Notes under the pieces: generated by a model
Databases searched by the model: none
The model's input: only the letters and a program-made list of their open reading frames with translations
What the model was told of the DNA's origin: nothing
Made by a program: the position numbers and the translations under genes
In this document: positions 42,549-51,642 of the stretch, piece after piece
Numbering within the stretch: position 1 is the stretch's first letter
Layout of the letters: each line of letters begins with the position of its first letter
Assembly (NCBI RefSeq): GCF_026340095.1
Contig: NZ_JAPEPO010000004.1
Location: 42,691-106,690, forward strand
Origin: Streptomyces sp. NBC_01446
GTDB taxonomy: Bacteria; Actinomycetota; Actinomycetes; Streptomycetales; Streptomycetaceae
Length of the DNA: 64,000 nucleotides
Direction: 5' to 3'

Positions 42549-43880
42549 ATGGACCGCTTGGCGTCCACGCAACGCGTCGCCGTATTCGGCGCCGGCTACA
42601 TCGGCCTGGTCGCCGGTGCCTGCTTCGCCGAGCTCGGCCACCAGGTCACCATCCGCGACATCCAGCCCGAGCGCATCCGACTGCTCAACGCCGGAGACGT
42701 CCCGATCTACGAGCCGGGCCTGGGCGACACGCTCGCCCGCAACAAGGAACGCCTCACCTACACCCTGGACGCCACGGCGGCCGTCGCCGACGCCGAGGTC
42801 GCCTACATCTGCGTCGACACCCCGCCCACCGCATCCGGGGACGCCGACCTGTCCCGCGTGTGGTCCGTCATCAACTCCCTGACCAGCGCAGGTCATCTCA
42901 AAGCCGTCGTGGTGAAGTCCACCGTCCCCGTCGGCACCGGCGCCCGCATCCGCCAAGCCCTCGACGACGCCGGCCTCGCCCACGTCGCCTACGCCTCCAA
43001 CCCCGAATTCACCGCAGAGGGGCGCGCCATCGAAGACTTCATGCGCCCCGACCGCATCGTCATCGGAGCCGAGAACGACACCGCCGCCCAGCTCGTGGCC
43101 ACCTTGCACCAGGGCATCCCCGGCCCCGTGGAAACGATGGACATCGCCTCCGCGGAAATGGTCAAGATGGCCGCCAACGCCCTGCTGGCCACCAAGATCT
43201 CATTCACCAACGAAATCGCCGCCCTGTGCGAGGCCACCGGCGCCGACATCACCCACGTCACCCGCGCCATCGGCCAGGACCACCGCCTGGGCCCGCACTT
43301 CATGAACGCCGGCCTCGGCTACGGCGGCAGCTGCTTCCCCAAGGACTCCCGCGCCCTGCGCGCCCTCGCCGCCAACAGCGGCTACCCCTTCCAGCTCCTG
43401 ACCGCCGTCATCGAGGTCAACGAGCTCCAGCCACGCCGCGCCGTCCAGCGCCTCAAGACGGAGCTCGGCCAGCTGAAGAACCGCACCATCGCCCTGCTCG
43501 GCATGACCTTCAAACCCGGCACCGACGACATGCGCGAAGCACCCTCCACCATCATCGCCTCCCGCCTGCTCGCCGAGGGCGCCACCGTTACCTGCTGGGA
43601 CCCCATGGCCCGCCCCCAGCCCGGCATGCACCCCTGGGACCAGGCCCACCGCCGGCCCACCATCCAAGAAGCCCTCACCGGCGCCGACGCCGCCATCCTC
43701 GTCACCGAGTGGCCCGAACTGACCACCACCGACTGGACTGCCGCACACCACGTCATGAATGGCACAGCTCCCGTCCTCTACGACGGCCGCAACCACCTCG
43801 ACCCCCACACCATGCAGACCGCCGGATACACCCTCCTCAGCGTCGGACGCCCCACCACCGTTCCCCACACGGCCAGCTGA
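42549..43880 (+). CDS. ugd: UDP-glucose 6-dehydrogenase
   Basis: The protein has 443 residues. ATG 42549 follows AGGGGGAAC; the frame is open further upstream without a site. Rossmann motif GAGYIGLVAGACFAELGH, then YICVDTPP, VVVKSTVPVGTG, SNPEFTAEGRAIEDF and the active-site cysteine block GYGGSCFPKD. MTFKPGTDDMREAP follows in the UDP-binding domain. It oxidises UDP-glucose to UDP-glucuronate with NAD in two steps. It is 210 bp downstream of the synthase on the same strand, forming a polymer and precursor pair. A UDP-ManNAc dehydrogenase is less likely. Confidence 0.85.
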   Translation: MDRLASTQRVAVFGAGYIGLVAGACFAELGHQVTIRDIQPERIRLLNAGDVPIYEPGLGDTLARNKERLTYTLDATAAVADAEVAYICVDTPPTASGDADLSRVWSVINSLTSAGHLKAVVVKSTVPVGTGARIRQALDDAGLAHVAYASNPEFTAEGRAIEDFMRPDRIVIGAENDTAAQLVATLHQGIPGPVETMDIASAEMVKMAANALLATKISFTNEIAALCEATGADITHVTRAIGQDHRLGPHFMNAGLGYGGSCFPKDSRALRALAANSGYPFQLLTAVIEVNELQPRRAVQRLKTELGQLKNRTIALLGMTFKPGTDDMREAPSTIIASRLLAEGATVTCWDPMARPQPGMHPWDQAHRRPTIQEALTGADAAILVTEWPELTTTDWTAAHHVMNGTAPVLYDGRNHLDPHTMQTAGYTLLSVGRPTTVPHTAS

Positions 43881-44200
43881 CCCGTCACGGCTGAGCTTGG
43901 CAGCGTCAGCCGTCCGACCCGATGGCGGATGAGTGCGGACAAACTGGCCGACGTAGGCGGTGTCGGCCCAGACCTGGGGAGGTCCTACTCCGCGCTGACC
44001 GGTCCCGTAGATCCGCACGTGCCAGTTCCAGCCGGCGGCCCCTCCAGTGACGGGCCTGTCACTCTCCGGGGTGCGCGAGCGACGGCGGGCATCACCGCAG
44101 CACTCCTGGCAGTTCGCAACCCCGAAAGCCGGAACAGCCGCCAGACAGCGGGTTTCGGTTGTCGCGACCGCCCACCTTCTGGGCCAAAGCAGTATGCCGT
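43881..44200. other. Intergenic region with a possible IS5 scrap
   Basis: No gene in 320 bp. The minus strand near 43925-43985 reads PQVWADTAYVGQFV, which resembles the W-A-D-x-x-Y-x-G block of IS5 transposases. Frames are broken on both sides. Confidence 0.3.
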
Positions 44201-44926
44201 TTAGGGACGGGTGGACCCCCAAGGCTGCGCAGTCCGGAGATCGGTTCGGCCATCGATGGCTGGCACATCGGCGACGACGTTCCGCACTCCGTACTTCTTG
44301 ACGCGGATCTTGGCGCTAACACGCACCTCGGCTGTCACGGGTTGCCCGAGAGGGGCGTGCACGAGCATCGTGACAAGCTGCTGACCTGACAGCGGCTGGA
44401 CGGGGCGCGAATAGAAGGTCCATCGAGGCAAGTGACTGCCCTCCTTGCTGGCGATGACCGTCTCCTCGACCGCTTCGCGGTCCGAACGGCCCATCTCGCC
44501 GCCCAGCTTCACGCCGCCCGCGGAGAGGCCGATCTTCAGAGACCAGGAACCGTACTTGACTGGGAGAGACGTGGTCTGGGGGGCCAGGTTCCAGGCTGTG
44601 GGCTGGCGAGGTGCGCCCAGGCTCTCGAACTTGAAGAAGACTCCCAACTCGTCGAAAGGCTCAGCATCCTTAGCCTCTCCAGGAAGGAGGTCGCAGCCCA
44701 GCCGTACCACGAAGAATTCGGTCTGGTCGCGCGCGCCAAGGTCGTTGAGATGCTGCAGCTCCTCGAGGTCCAGCTTCGGGAACACTGCGTCTGGGCGGTC
44801 CGCACAGACGGGGGTGAGTTCAAGTCGGCGGGCCAGCCGGGGCAGGGGCCCTGAACCGAGTGTGGGCTCGGCGACGAGATCCACCGGGAGTCGGGGGACA
44901 CTGTCGGGGATGAGGGTATTAGCCAT
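44201..44926 (-). CDS. Uncharacterised partner of CHAT protease
   Basis: The protein has 241 residues from ATG 44926 (GGAAGG upstream), 24 bp after the CHAT stop. It has a disordered, proline-rich N-terminus (about 1-60) and then long amphipathic strands (TEFFVVRLGCDLLP, ELGVFFKFESLG, SWSLKIGLSAGGVKLGGEM). It ends RWTFYSRPVQPLSGQQLVTM and VTAEVRVSAKIRVKKYG. No enzyme motif or membrane helix. Alternating hydrophobic strands are compatible with a pore-forming or lattice-forming protein. It could be the substrate of the protease, which is inference. Confidence 0.6.
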   Translation of the reverse strand: MANTLIPDSVPRLPVDLVAEPTLGSGPLPRLARRLELTPVCADRPDAVFPKLDLEELQHLNDLGARDQTEFFVVRLGCDLLPGEAKDAEPFDELGVFFKFESLGAPRQPTAWNLAPQTTSLPVKYGSWSLKIGLSAGGVKLGGEMGRSDREAVEETVIASKEGSHLPRWTFYSRPVQPLSGQQLVTMLVHAPLGQPVTAEVRVSAKIRVKKYGVRNVVADVPAIDGRTDLRTAQPWGSTRP

Positions 44927-44950
44927 GCTTTCCTTCCAGATTCCTTCGGT

Positions 44951-47900
44951 TTATCGTGCGCCGATATAGCTGAAAGCGCCCCAGTGGCGATACTCCGGAT
45001 ATCTTTCGCGGGTGGCCTGCTGCGCTGCACGGAACGCTTCTAGCTTGGGCACTCCCTGGTGCAATCGGTCGTGCAACGCCCGGAAGAAATGGGTCGCTGG
45101 GGCGGGGTGAACCTTCCACAGGCAGCCCACGACAGTTGCGGCACCCGCAACGAGGAAGGCCGGCGCGATGCCCCGGTGGTTGTCCAAAATGTCGAACCGA
45201 TAGGAAGTTGACTCGCAGGCGCTGAGGGTCACGATGTCAACGCCTCTCAGATCCAGGCCGAGAACGTCGTGGGCGTAGAGCCGGCCGTCACTGTCAGCGC
45301 TCGGTGTCAGGTACAGGCACTGGCGCCATCCGGCGATGTCGTCTCGCGATCCGTGAGCGGCGATGTGAATGAATCGCGCCGCGGGCATGGCCTGGAGAAG
45401 GTTCGCCCGAGTGGCATCCTCACCGACCATTGGGACCACGCCGACCTGATCCGCGACGGCACGGGCATGCTCTTCGAGGCTCACTTCTTCGTGAAGTCCG
45501 AAGTTCACGCCACCTACGGCGGAGGCCGCGATCACGTGTCCGTGCGCGAATTCTGCGGAGACTGTGGCGCGCTCGATGCTGTGCAGGCCCTGAATCGTGG
45601 TCACCGTCCAGTGGTCGGCCAGCGGACTTCCGTCGACCTGCATGAGGTGGAACGGCAGGCGGTGCATGGGGCCGTGAGGCCAGATGCAGAGGTGACGCTT
45701 CCCCTGTTCCCGCCAGGCCGTGAGCTCGCTGGCGAAATGATTCCCAAAATAGGTGCGGGCATCCAGCAGTCGCAGGGCCTCGTCTGTCACCTCGTCGAAA
45801 CCCGGATACTTCGCCAATTCGTCGTGCAGAGGCCCCACATGCCCCGCGAAAGGGTGGAGAGCTCTGGTCTCATTCCGACCTTCTGCTCCGATGAGAGTCA
45901 AGGGACTGACCAGATCGGTGAAATGCTGTCCCGACATCACGGCTCCCTCGTGGGTCAACGTCACGCGGTGCGCGGAGACCATGGGCCGTGCCGATTTCCC
46001 CTCGGAACGAGGAAGGATGGTCAGACCAGCGAAGAATGAAATGAGGACGGTGTCCTCTGGGATGATTCTGTCGATTGCACCGCACGAGGCTTGCGAGCAG
46101 AAATCCATCCATGACTGAACTGATCGCGCAGGTGGTGGTGTGAGGGTCGCGGTGAACTGCCGGTCGAATACGCGCCACATATTGTCCACCCTTTCAGTCG
46201 GGGTGGCTCCTTCGTCCGCCTCTGTCTCGCTCAGGTAAGACAGCGACGCGACCATCCCGTCCCACGGATCACTGGGCGGCATTCCGGCGCGGTCGATCTC
46301 GCCTTCGGACGTGGTGGCCTCTCTGAGCCATTCTCTGACCGGTTCCGGCATCGGGCGTGGTCCAGGTGCATGGGCAGCGCAGTCGATCTCCATTCCCTTG
46401 CCGACACGATGGAGCATCAGGTGCGCGTACGGGGCTACCTGCTTCCCGGTTCGGGCGGTCGACAGGGCCTGACATGCCTCGTACAGGAGGTGGGTCATGT
46501 GCGAACGGTCACCCGCCCGCGGTGCGTAGCATGCGACAACTCCCAGCGCCCCGACCGCATGGACCTGATACTCGTGGCCGTCGCCTGCTCCAGCCTCGCG
46601 GACCAGCCCGGTGATGGCGGCTGCCGCTCTCTCGCCATGCCCAAGAACCAGGTACCGCCACGCCGCACCGCAGTGGTAACCGATCGCCGCGAGTGGGTCT
46701 GCGGAGGCTGCGCAGGAGTCTCCGGCCTGCATCGAGGCCCAGGCCGTCAGGTGGAGGACGGACGGCCATGCGTCCGGGTACAGGTCGGGCGTCACGCGCG
46801 CTTGATCGATGAGGCGGAGCGCGCGAACGCCGTCTCCGGCCTCAGACGCGTGCGCAGCAAGGTGGATGAGGCCGGAGGCCCCTCGCTGTTTGCCGGCTCC
46901 TCTGCGGAGCCGACTCTCGTGCGTTCGATCGTTCTTCCGCGCCGCTCGACAGGTGAGGGTGTTGCCGGGCAGAGCGTGCACCTCGGTATGCCACAGCTCA
47001 ATGTCGATATCGGTCTTGGCGTGCGCCCGCGTCGTGGTGAGGCTGGCGCGGATACTGGCGATGACTTCCCGTAAGAGATCTTGATTCCCCGTGTACCTGG
47101 CTGCGGACAGAGCCAAGTGGGCCGTCCCTACGACGTAGTCGGTTCGGCGTGTGCGGAACAACTCACCCAGGGGAACAGGCAGGATGTCGGAGAGTTCCGT
47201 GGGCATGGGAGCTTCGTTGTTCAGCCAGGCGATCGTGGAGACGTGCAGGTAGGCGAGAGGATCCTCCGTCGCGTCGACGAAGGAGTAGGCCGAACGCATC
47301 GCCTCTGTGGCCTTGCGGCGGAGGGCTGCTGCGTCGGGTACATCCAGTTCCGCCAGGCGAGCGTACGCCTGGGCGAGGTTCCGTAGGTTGTTGGCCTTTC
47401 GATGCCCCGACGTCAGCGCCGCAGCCTCCTCGAAGTAGGGCAGGGCCGACCGGAGAGCGTGCCGCGCCTTCGGCATGGGTGACCGTGTGAGGGTCTCGAG
47501 GAGAGTACTGACTGCATTGCGTCGCCGCTCACGTGTCCGCCACCTGTCATGCCTGGCAACGGGGTCGTCGAGACTGACATAGCTGAGGTAGGGGCCGAGT
47601 CTCAGTCCGCCGGCAACTGTGAGAGTGGCAGCCAACTCATCGTGGTCCCCCTCTTCGCGCAGGGCCTCGATCTGCTGATCGGTGACCTGACAGGCTGCGG
47701 CGAAGCGCGAACCGTCGGGTTCTGCAACGAGCCACGCTGACATAGCATCATTGAAGACATCTGCGGCCAGCCACCACGGACTTGACCTAGTGACACCCCA
47801 CCGGGGCTCGGCAGCGGTCATGGCGAGGCGAGCAGCCACGCAGGCAGTGCTGAAGATGCCGCGACGCATGTTCTCCAGGGCATCGCCACCAATCACGATG

Positions 47901-48196
47901 AGTGTCAGCGGGTGCAGCGCGGAGGTGTCCGCGCGAACCTGCCGCAGCACCTCGCCTTCCTGCACCACCCCATGGACCACGCTCCGGACCTGGTTGCGCA
48001 GTCGCTCGATAACGGCGCGGTCGGCAGTCGTGAGCGGACCGTGTTGGTCACACAGGGCCTTGAGGCGAGCCCAGTTCCTACTTCCGTACCCGTCTACTGG
48101 CGCGTCCGCCCAGTCCAACCTTGCCCCCGCCCATGTGGTTCGGCTGACCAAGGTACCGGGAACACCGTGGACGCACCGGACACTCGCGCGATCCAC
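44951..48196 (-). CDS. CHAT-domain caspase-like protease with TPR-like helical region
   Basis: The protein has 1081 residues from GTG 48196; the start is uncertain as no strong site is seen. Roughly residues 100-680 are helical repeats of TPR type, usually the sensor or scaffold. The C-terminal CHAT domain has FIHIAAHGS (catalytic His948) and VTLSACES (Cys994), then AFLVAGAATVVGCLW and FFRALHDRL, ending HWGAFSYIGAR. CHAT proteases are cysteine peptidases that cut a partner when triggered, in several immune systems. The gene is followed at once by a 241-residue gene. An N-terminal effector domain is not apparent. Confidence 0.82.
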   Translation of the reverse strand: MDRASVRCVHGVPGTLVSRTTWAGARLDWADAPVDGYGSRNWARLKALCDQHGPLTTADRAVIERLRNQVRSVVHGVVQEGEVLRQVRADTSALHPLTLIVIGGDALENMRRGIFSTACVAARLAMTAAEPRWGVTRSSPWWLAADVFNDAMSAWLVAEPDGSRFAAACQVTDQQIEALREEGDHDELAATLTVAGGLRLGPYLSYVSLDDPVARHDRWRTRERRRNAVSTLLETLTRSPMPKARHALRSALPYFEEAAALTSGHRKANNLRNLAQAYARLAELDVPDAAALRRKATEAMRSAYSFVDATEDPLAYLHVSTIAWLNNEAPMPTELSDILPVPLGELFRTRRTDYVVGTAHLALSAARYTGNQDLLREVIASIRASLTTTRAHAKTDIDIELWHTEVHALPGNTLTCRAARKNDRTHESRLRRGAGKQRGASGLIHLAAHASEAGDGVRALRLIDQARVTPDLYPDAWPSVLHLTAWASMQAGDSCAASADPLAAIGYHCGAAWRYLVLGHGERAAAAITGLVREAGAGDGHEYQVHAVGALGVVACYAPRAGDRSHMTHLLYEACQALSTARTGKQVAPYAHLMLHRVGKGMEIDCAAHAPGPRPMPEPVREWLREATTSEGEIDRAGMPPSDPWDGMVASLSYLSETEADEGATPTERVDNMWRVFDRQFTATLTPPPARSVQSWMDFCSQASCGAIDRIIPEDTVLISFFAGLTILPRSEGKSARPMVSAHRVTLTHEGAVMSGQHFTDLVSPLTLIGAEGRNETRALHPFAGHVGPLHDELAKYPGFDEVTDEALRLLDARTYFGNHFASELTAWREQGKRHLCIWPHGPMHRLPFHLMQVDGSPLADHWTVTTIQGLHSIERATVSAEFAHGHVIAASAVGGVNFGLHEEVSLEEHARAVADQVGVVPMVGEDATRANLLQAMPAARFIHIAAHGSRDDIAGWRQCLYLTPSADSDGRLYAHDVLGLDLRGVDIVTLSACESTSYRFDILDNHRGIAPAFLVAGAATVVGCLWKVHPAPATHFFRALHDRLHQGVPKLEAFRAAQQATRERYPEYRHWGAFSYIGAR

Positions 48197-48577
48197 CGCC
48201 GGGTCGTCGTCCGCCCGCGCAGAGACCTATACAGCGCACGACCGCCCGGCTTCGACAAGGAGCGGTACAAGCGGTGCACACTGCCAAGGGGGAAACTGTC
48301 GACCTCCGCCCCGCATACCCGGGCGTCGGTACCTTCCCTCCCGTTAGAGGCACCCCGAACATCAAGGGCATGCGCAAGCTCTGCTAGGCGGTCTTGTTTG
48401 GATCATCTGGCAGAGCAAAGGAAGCTGCCCGCGACGTGCAGTCCGGCCAGGTAGATCGTCACTGTCTCATCCAGCGGTACACGTTGCTGTTGGAGCTGTC
48501 GGGCACGGAGATGGCTCCATGACCGCGCGGGATAGTTCCTCGCGGCTGCCTTGGCGTTGCTTCGGGGCATGACGCGG
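48197..48577. other. Intergenic region between CHAT gene and transposition/CRISPR operon
   Basis: No gene is seen in 381 bp. It is the region just downstream of the TniB-like gene, where one end of the putative transposon would be expected. I could not identify a terminal repeat by eye. Confidence 0.3.
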
Positions 48578-49399
48578 TCAGTCCCGATGGGGCGGGAGTC
48601 GTTGGGTGGAGTCGAGGCGGCTGAAGACCCAGCGGATGAGGTCTCTGTTGAGGGTGAGTCCTGGGTTGTCACTGAGGGCGTCGTGGAGTAGCAGGGTGAT
48701 CTTGGCCCAGTTACGGAAGGAGCCGTGTCCGCTGTGGTCGTCGGTGTAGAGGATCAGGTCGGGGTGGGTGTCGCTCCAGATGGGGTGGTAGGCGGCGATC
48801 GTGCTTTGCACTTCGGTGGGGGTGAGGGGGGTGAACTGGTACCAGTCGAGGATGCGTGAGTGGAGTCCGGGGCAGCTGAGAATCTTCTGGCGGAGGTTGC
48901 CGCTGCCGACGAGGAGGATGGGGGCGCGTTGGGCGTCGTCGCCCCACAGGTCGCGGATGTACTCGAGGGCGGTTTTGCTGAGCCATTGGGCTTCGTCGAA
49001 GAGGAGGACGCGGGGGTCGTCTTCGAGGGCTTCTTTGATCTGCCGTCCGCTGTCGTCGGCGGAGGTGGGCGGGGTGCCGGGCAGGCCGAGGGCGCGCCAG
49101 AGGTCTCCGCGTACTTCGCTCATGTTGGCGGCTTGGCGGAAGCGTAGGCGCACGGTGGTGTCGGGGGCGTGGCGGCGTAGGGCGGTGTGGACGGCGAAGG
49201 TTTTTCCGAGGCCGACGTGGCCGTGGATGGCGACGATGGCGTTGTACTTGGTTGCCTTTTTGATGCGGTCTTCGGTCTCGGAGAGGGCGCGGGTGGCCAT
49301 GATGTTGGCGCCGGTGAGGCCGAGGTTGAGGTAGTGGTCTTTGGCGGGTGGGGGGAGTTGGCTGGGGCGGCTCGGTGGTGTGGGGGCAGTGGTGGTCAC
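48578..49399 (-). CDS. TniB/TnsC/MuB-type AAA+ transposition ATPase
   Basis: The protein has 273 residues from GTG 49399, overlapping the transposase stop (GTGA); the frame upstream of this is shadow. Walker A GHVGLGKT at 60-67, Walker B VLLFDEAQWL with DEAQ at 135-138, then PILLVGSG as sensor 1. Family members choose target DNA and activate the DDE transposase (TniB, TnsC, IstB, MuB). The N-terminal 20 residues are proline-rich. It is the last gene of an operon that begins with cas3. No TniQ/TnsD-type target selector is found next to it. Confidence 0.82.
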   Translation of the reverse strand: MTTTAPTPPSRPSQLPPPAKDHYLNLGLTGANIMATRALSETEDRIKKATKYNAIVAIHGHVGLGKTFAVHTALRRHAPDTTVRLRFRQAANMSEVRGDLWRALGLPGTPPTSADDSGRQIKEALEDDPRVLLFDEAQWLSKTALEYIRDLWGDDAQRAPILLVGSGNLRQKILSCPGLHSRILDWYQFTPLTPTEVQSTIAAYHPIWSDTHPDLILYTDDHSGHGSFRNWAKITLLLHDALSDNPGLTLNRDLIRWVFSRLDSTQRLPPHRD

Positions 49400-50958
49400 T
49401 GGGGGTCCTGTTCGCCGTCGCGGGTGTCCTTGGGGTCGTTGTGGGGGCGGGTCCAGTCGTCTGCGGGCGGGGGCAGGGGGATGACGTCGGGCAGTGCTTC
49501 GGCGTGGAGTGAGTGGCCGTCCAGGTCGCGTAGGTAGGTGAGTGCTTGGTCTTCGGGCAGTGCGGTCAGCGGGGTGGGCGGCTCGGGTTCGGTGACGGCG
49601 GCGTACAGGGTGCGGCGGGCTTTGTCGGCCTTCTTCAGCTGGGCGCGTAGGCGGTCGGCTTCGCGGCGCTGGGCTCTTTTGAGGGCGTGGATCTGTTCGG
49701 GGGTGGCTTGGTTGGCCATGTAGGCGGGGCCGAGGTGGTGGCCGGATTGTGGGTCGTAGAGCTCGACGCGGTGGTCGTGGTGGGGCAGGTAGCGCAGGGT
49801 GACCTTTTCGCCGACGAAGCCGTGCATCCAGTCGGCGATGTAGTCGCGGTTTTTGAAGCGGACGCCGGAGTTGTTGATGGTCAGGGCCTTGCCGTGGTGT
49901 TCGAGGGTGTAGGTGTGCAGGTCGCTGGCGGGGACGGTGTGGATGAGGGCGGTGTCGGCGTGCCAGGACTGGGCGGGGGTTTGGTTGTTGAGGGACTTGA
50001 GGGGGTGGTGGTTCCATTCGTCGACCCATTCGCGGACCTTGCCGACGAAGGCTTCGAAGTGCAGGTAGGGCGGGTCGGGGGTGATGGGTTTGCCGTTGAT
50101 CAGGGTGGGGGCGTGGGTGTAGCCGGGCAGGCCTGCGAAGAGTGTTTTCTTGATGGCGCCGTTGACGGCTTCGACGTTGGGTTTGCCGTCGGGGGTGTAG
50201 GGGGGTAGTGCGATGAGTTCGCTTCCCAGGGCGCCGAGGGCCTGGCCGACGGTGGCGCACAGGAATTCTTTGCCGCCGTCGACGCGGATGTAGTCGGGGA
50301 TGCCGCCGAAGGGGCCGTGGTGGTCGTCGATGAGGACGGCGTCGCGGATGGCGACGAGGACGGCTTCGCGGCTGGGGCGTTGGGGGGTGATGGCCAGGCC
50401 GCAGATGGCGCTGTGGGCGCAGTCGATGAAGAAGGTGATCCAGGGTTTGCGGAAGTGGCCGTCGATGCGGACTTTGACGCTGGCTTCGACGTGGTCGGTT
50501 TCCCAGGCGTAGTTGCGGTGGTGGCGCTCGCGTTGGCCGTGGACGTCGAGGGCGCGGCGGGCTTTTTCGCCGGCGCGTAGGCCGGCGCGCTGGCCGGGTG
50601 ACAGGGCGCGGGTGACGGCGCGGTGGAAGGTGGGCAGGGAGGGCAGCGGTGGGTCGTCGGGGTGCGGGGTGGTGTTCAGTTCTTTCCAGGCGGAGCTGGC
50701 GTTGCCGCACCAGCGGGCAACGACGGAGAGCATGTGCTCGGTGAGTTCGAAGCGGGCTCGGGTGGCAGGGGTGTAGGTGCCGTTGTGGGCGCGGGCGTTG
50801 GCGAGCCAGCGGTCGACGGTGCGGGCGTCGACGTCGAAGGCGTCGGCGACGCCGTGGATGCGGGTGCGGGTGAGCTGGCCGGCGTTTTGGAGGGCGATCA
50901 GGCGGCGGACGGCGGTGGCGCGCAGGGCGGTGGTGTCGGGCGGCGGGGGGAGATCCAC
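49396..50958 (-). CDS. DDE transposase of TniA/TnsB/MuA type
   Basis: The protein has 520 residues from GTG 50958, only 12 bp after the cas6e stop. It has an N-terminal helix-turn-helix (ADAFDVDARTVDRWLANA), then an rve core with D155 (AWETDHVEAS), D227 (YIRVDGGKEF) and E263 (PNVEAVNGAIK), i.e. a D-35-E spacing. A Mu-type C-terminal beta domain follows (NNSGVRFKNRDYIADWMHGFVGEKVTLRYL) with a basic coiled tail. All catalytic residues are present. Fused to the cas operon in place of cas1, it suggests a CRISPR-linked transposon or a captured transposition core. Confidence 0.85.
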   Translation of the reverse strand: MDLPPPPDTTALRATAVRRLIALQNAGQLTRTRIHGVADAFDVDARTVDRWLANARAHNGTYTPATRARFELTEHMLSVVARWCGNASSAWKELNTTPHPDDPPLPSLPTFHRAVTRALSPGQRAGLRAGEKARRALDVHGQRERHHRNYAWETDHVEASVKVRIDGHFRKPWITFFIDCAHSAICGLAITPQRPSREAVLVAIRDAVLIDDHHGPFGGIPDYIRVDGGKEFLCATVGQALGALGSELIALPPYTPDGKPNVEAVNGAIKKTLFAGLPGYTHAPTLINGKPITPDPPYLHFEAFVGKVREWVDEWNHHPLKSLNNQTPAQSWHADTALIHTVPASDLHTYTLEHHGKALTINNSGVRFKNRDYIADWMHGFVGEKVTLRYLPHHDHRVELYDPQSGHHLGPAYMANQATPEQIHALKRAQRREADRLRAQLKKADKARRTLYAAVTEPEPPTPLTALPEDQALTYLRDLDGHSLHAEALPDVIPLPPPADDWTRPHNDPKDTRDGEQDPQ

Positions 50959-50970
50959 GGTCGGCTCCGT

Positions 50971-51642
50971 TTAGCGGTGGTGGGGCTGTGTGGCGGGTGC
51001 GAGGGAGAGGAGGCCTGCGCCGTAGGTCTTGGCTTTGCCGATGCCGTTACGAATCGCGTGGGTGAGGAGGTCGGTGTCGGTGATGCGGGCCAGTCCTTCG
51101 AATTGGGTGAGTTTGTAGTGCGGGATTTTGTGCGTGCTCTCGTGCCGGGGGAAGGGGCGTGGGGTGCTGTGGCAGGTGAGGGTGATGAGGCCGGCTTTGC
51201 GGGCGCGGTCGTGCCACCAGGCCAGGGCGTCGTCTCCGGTGAGGCAGGTGCGTTTGCCGCGGCGTTTGCCGGTGACGGGGTCGGGGTGGGGGTTGCCGGC
51301 GGAGCGGCAGACGGTGGGGGCGGCGGTGATGCGGTAGCGGACGGTCAGGTTCGGGGTGAGGGCGTGGAGCATGGGGACGAGGCTGCGGGTTCGGGCGGTG
51401 GTGGCGTAGTGGGTGGGGAGGGCGGCGAGGTCGGGTGGTTGGGCGGTCTGCAGGAGGAGGGTGGGGTGGCGGTCGGGCTCGATGCGGTAGAGCATGCCGG
51501 CGCTGGCGCGGGGGGCGGGGCCGAGGTGGTCGGGGGCCAGGCGCATGAGGGTTTTGTGGAGTTGGTTGCTGTCGGTGAGGTCGTGGCGGGCGTCGCGGTG
51601 GCGGGGGTTGATCAGGAGTTGGGTGAGGGTGGGGGCGTGCAC
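50971..51642 (-). CDS. cas6e: Cas6e crRNA endoribonuclease (CasE)
   Basis: The protein has 223 residues from GTG 51642, overlapping the cas5 end by 31 bp. It reads LTQLLINPRHRDARHDLTDSNQLHKTLMRL (in pieces), then GMLYRIEPD and LLLQTAQPPDL, the usual CasE start with the conserved histidine block. It ends GLARITDTDLLTHAIRNGIG, KAKTYGAGLLSLAP, the glycine-rich G-x-G-x-x-K-x-x-G-x-G-L-L loop of the family. It cuts the repeat hairpin and stays on the crRNA 3' end as part of Cascade. Confidence 0.9.
   Translation of the reverse strand: MHAPTLTQLLINPRHRDARHDLTDSNQLHKTLMRLAPDHLGPAPRASAGMLYRIEPDRHPTLLLQTAQPPDLAALPTHYATTARTRSLVPMLHALTPNLTVRYRITAAPTVCRSAGNPHPDPVTGKRRGKRTCLTGDDALAWWHDRARKAGLITLTCHSTPRPFPRHESTHKIPHYKLTQFEGLARITDTDLLTHAIRNGIGKAKTYGAGLLSLAPATQPHHR

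Noticed and set aside
42425..43894. 489-residue plus frame over the UDP-glucose dehydrogenase
   Set aside because: Arginine/histidine-rich shadow of a gene with clear dehydrogenase motifs.
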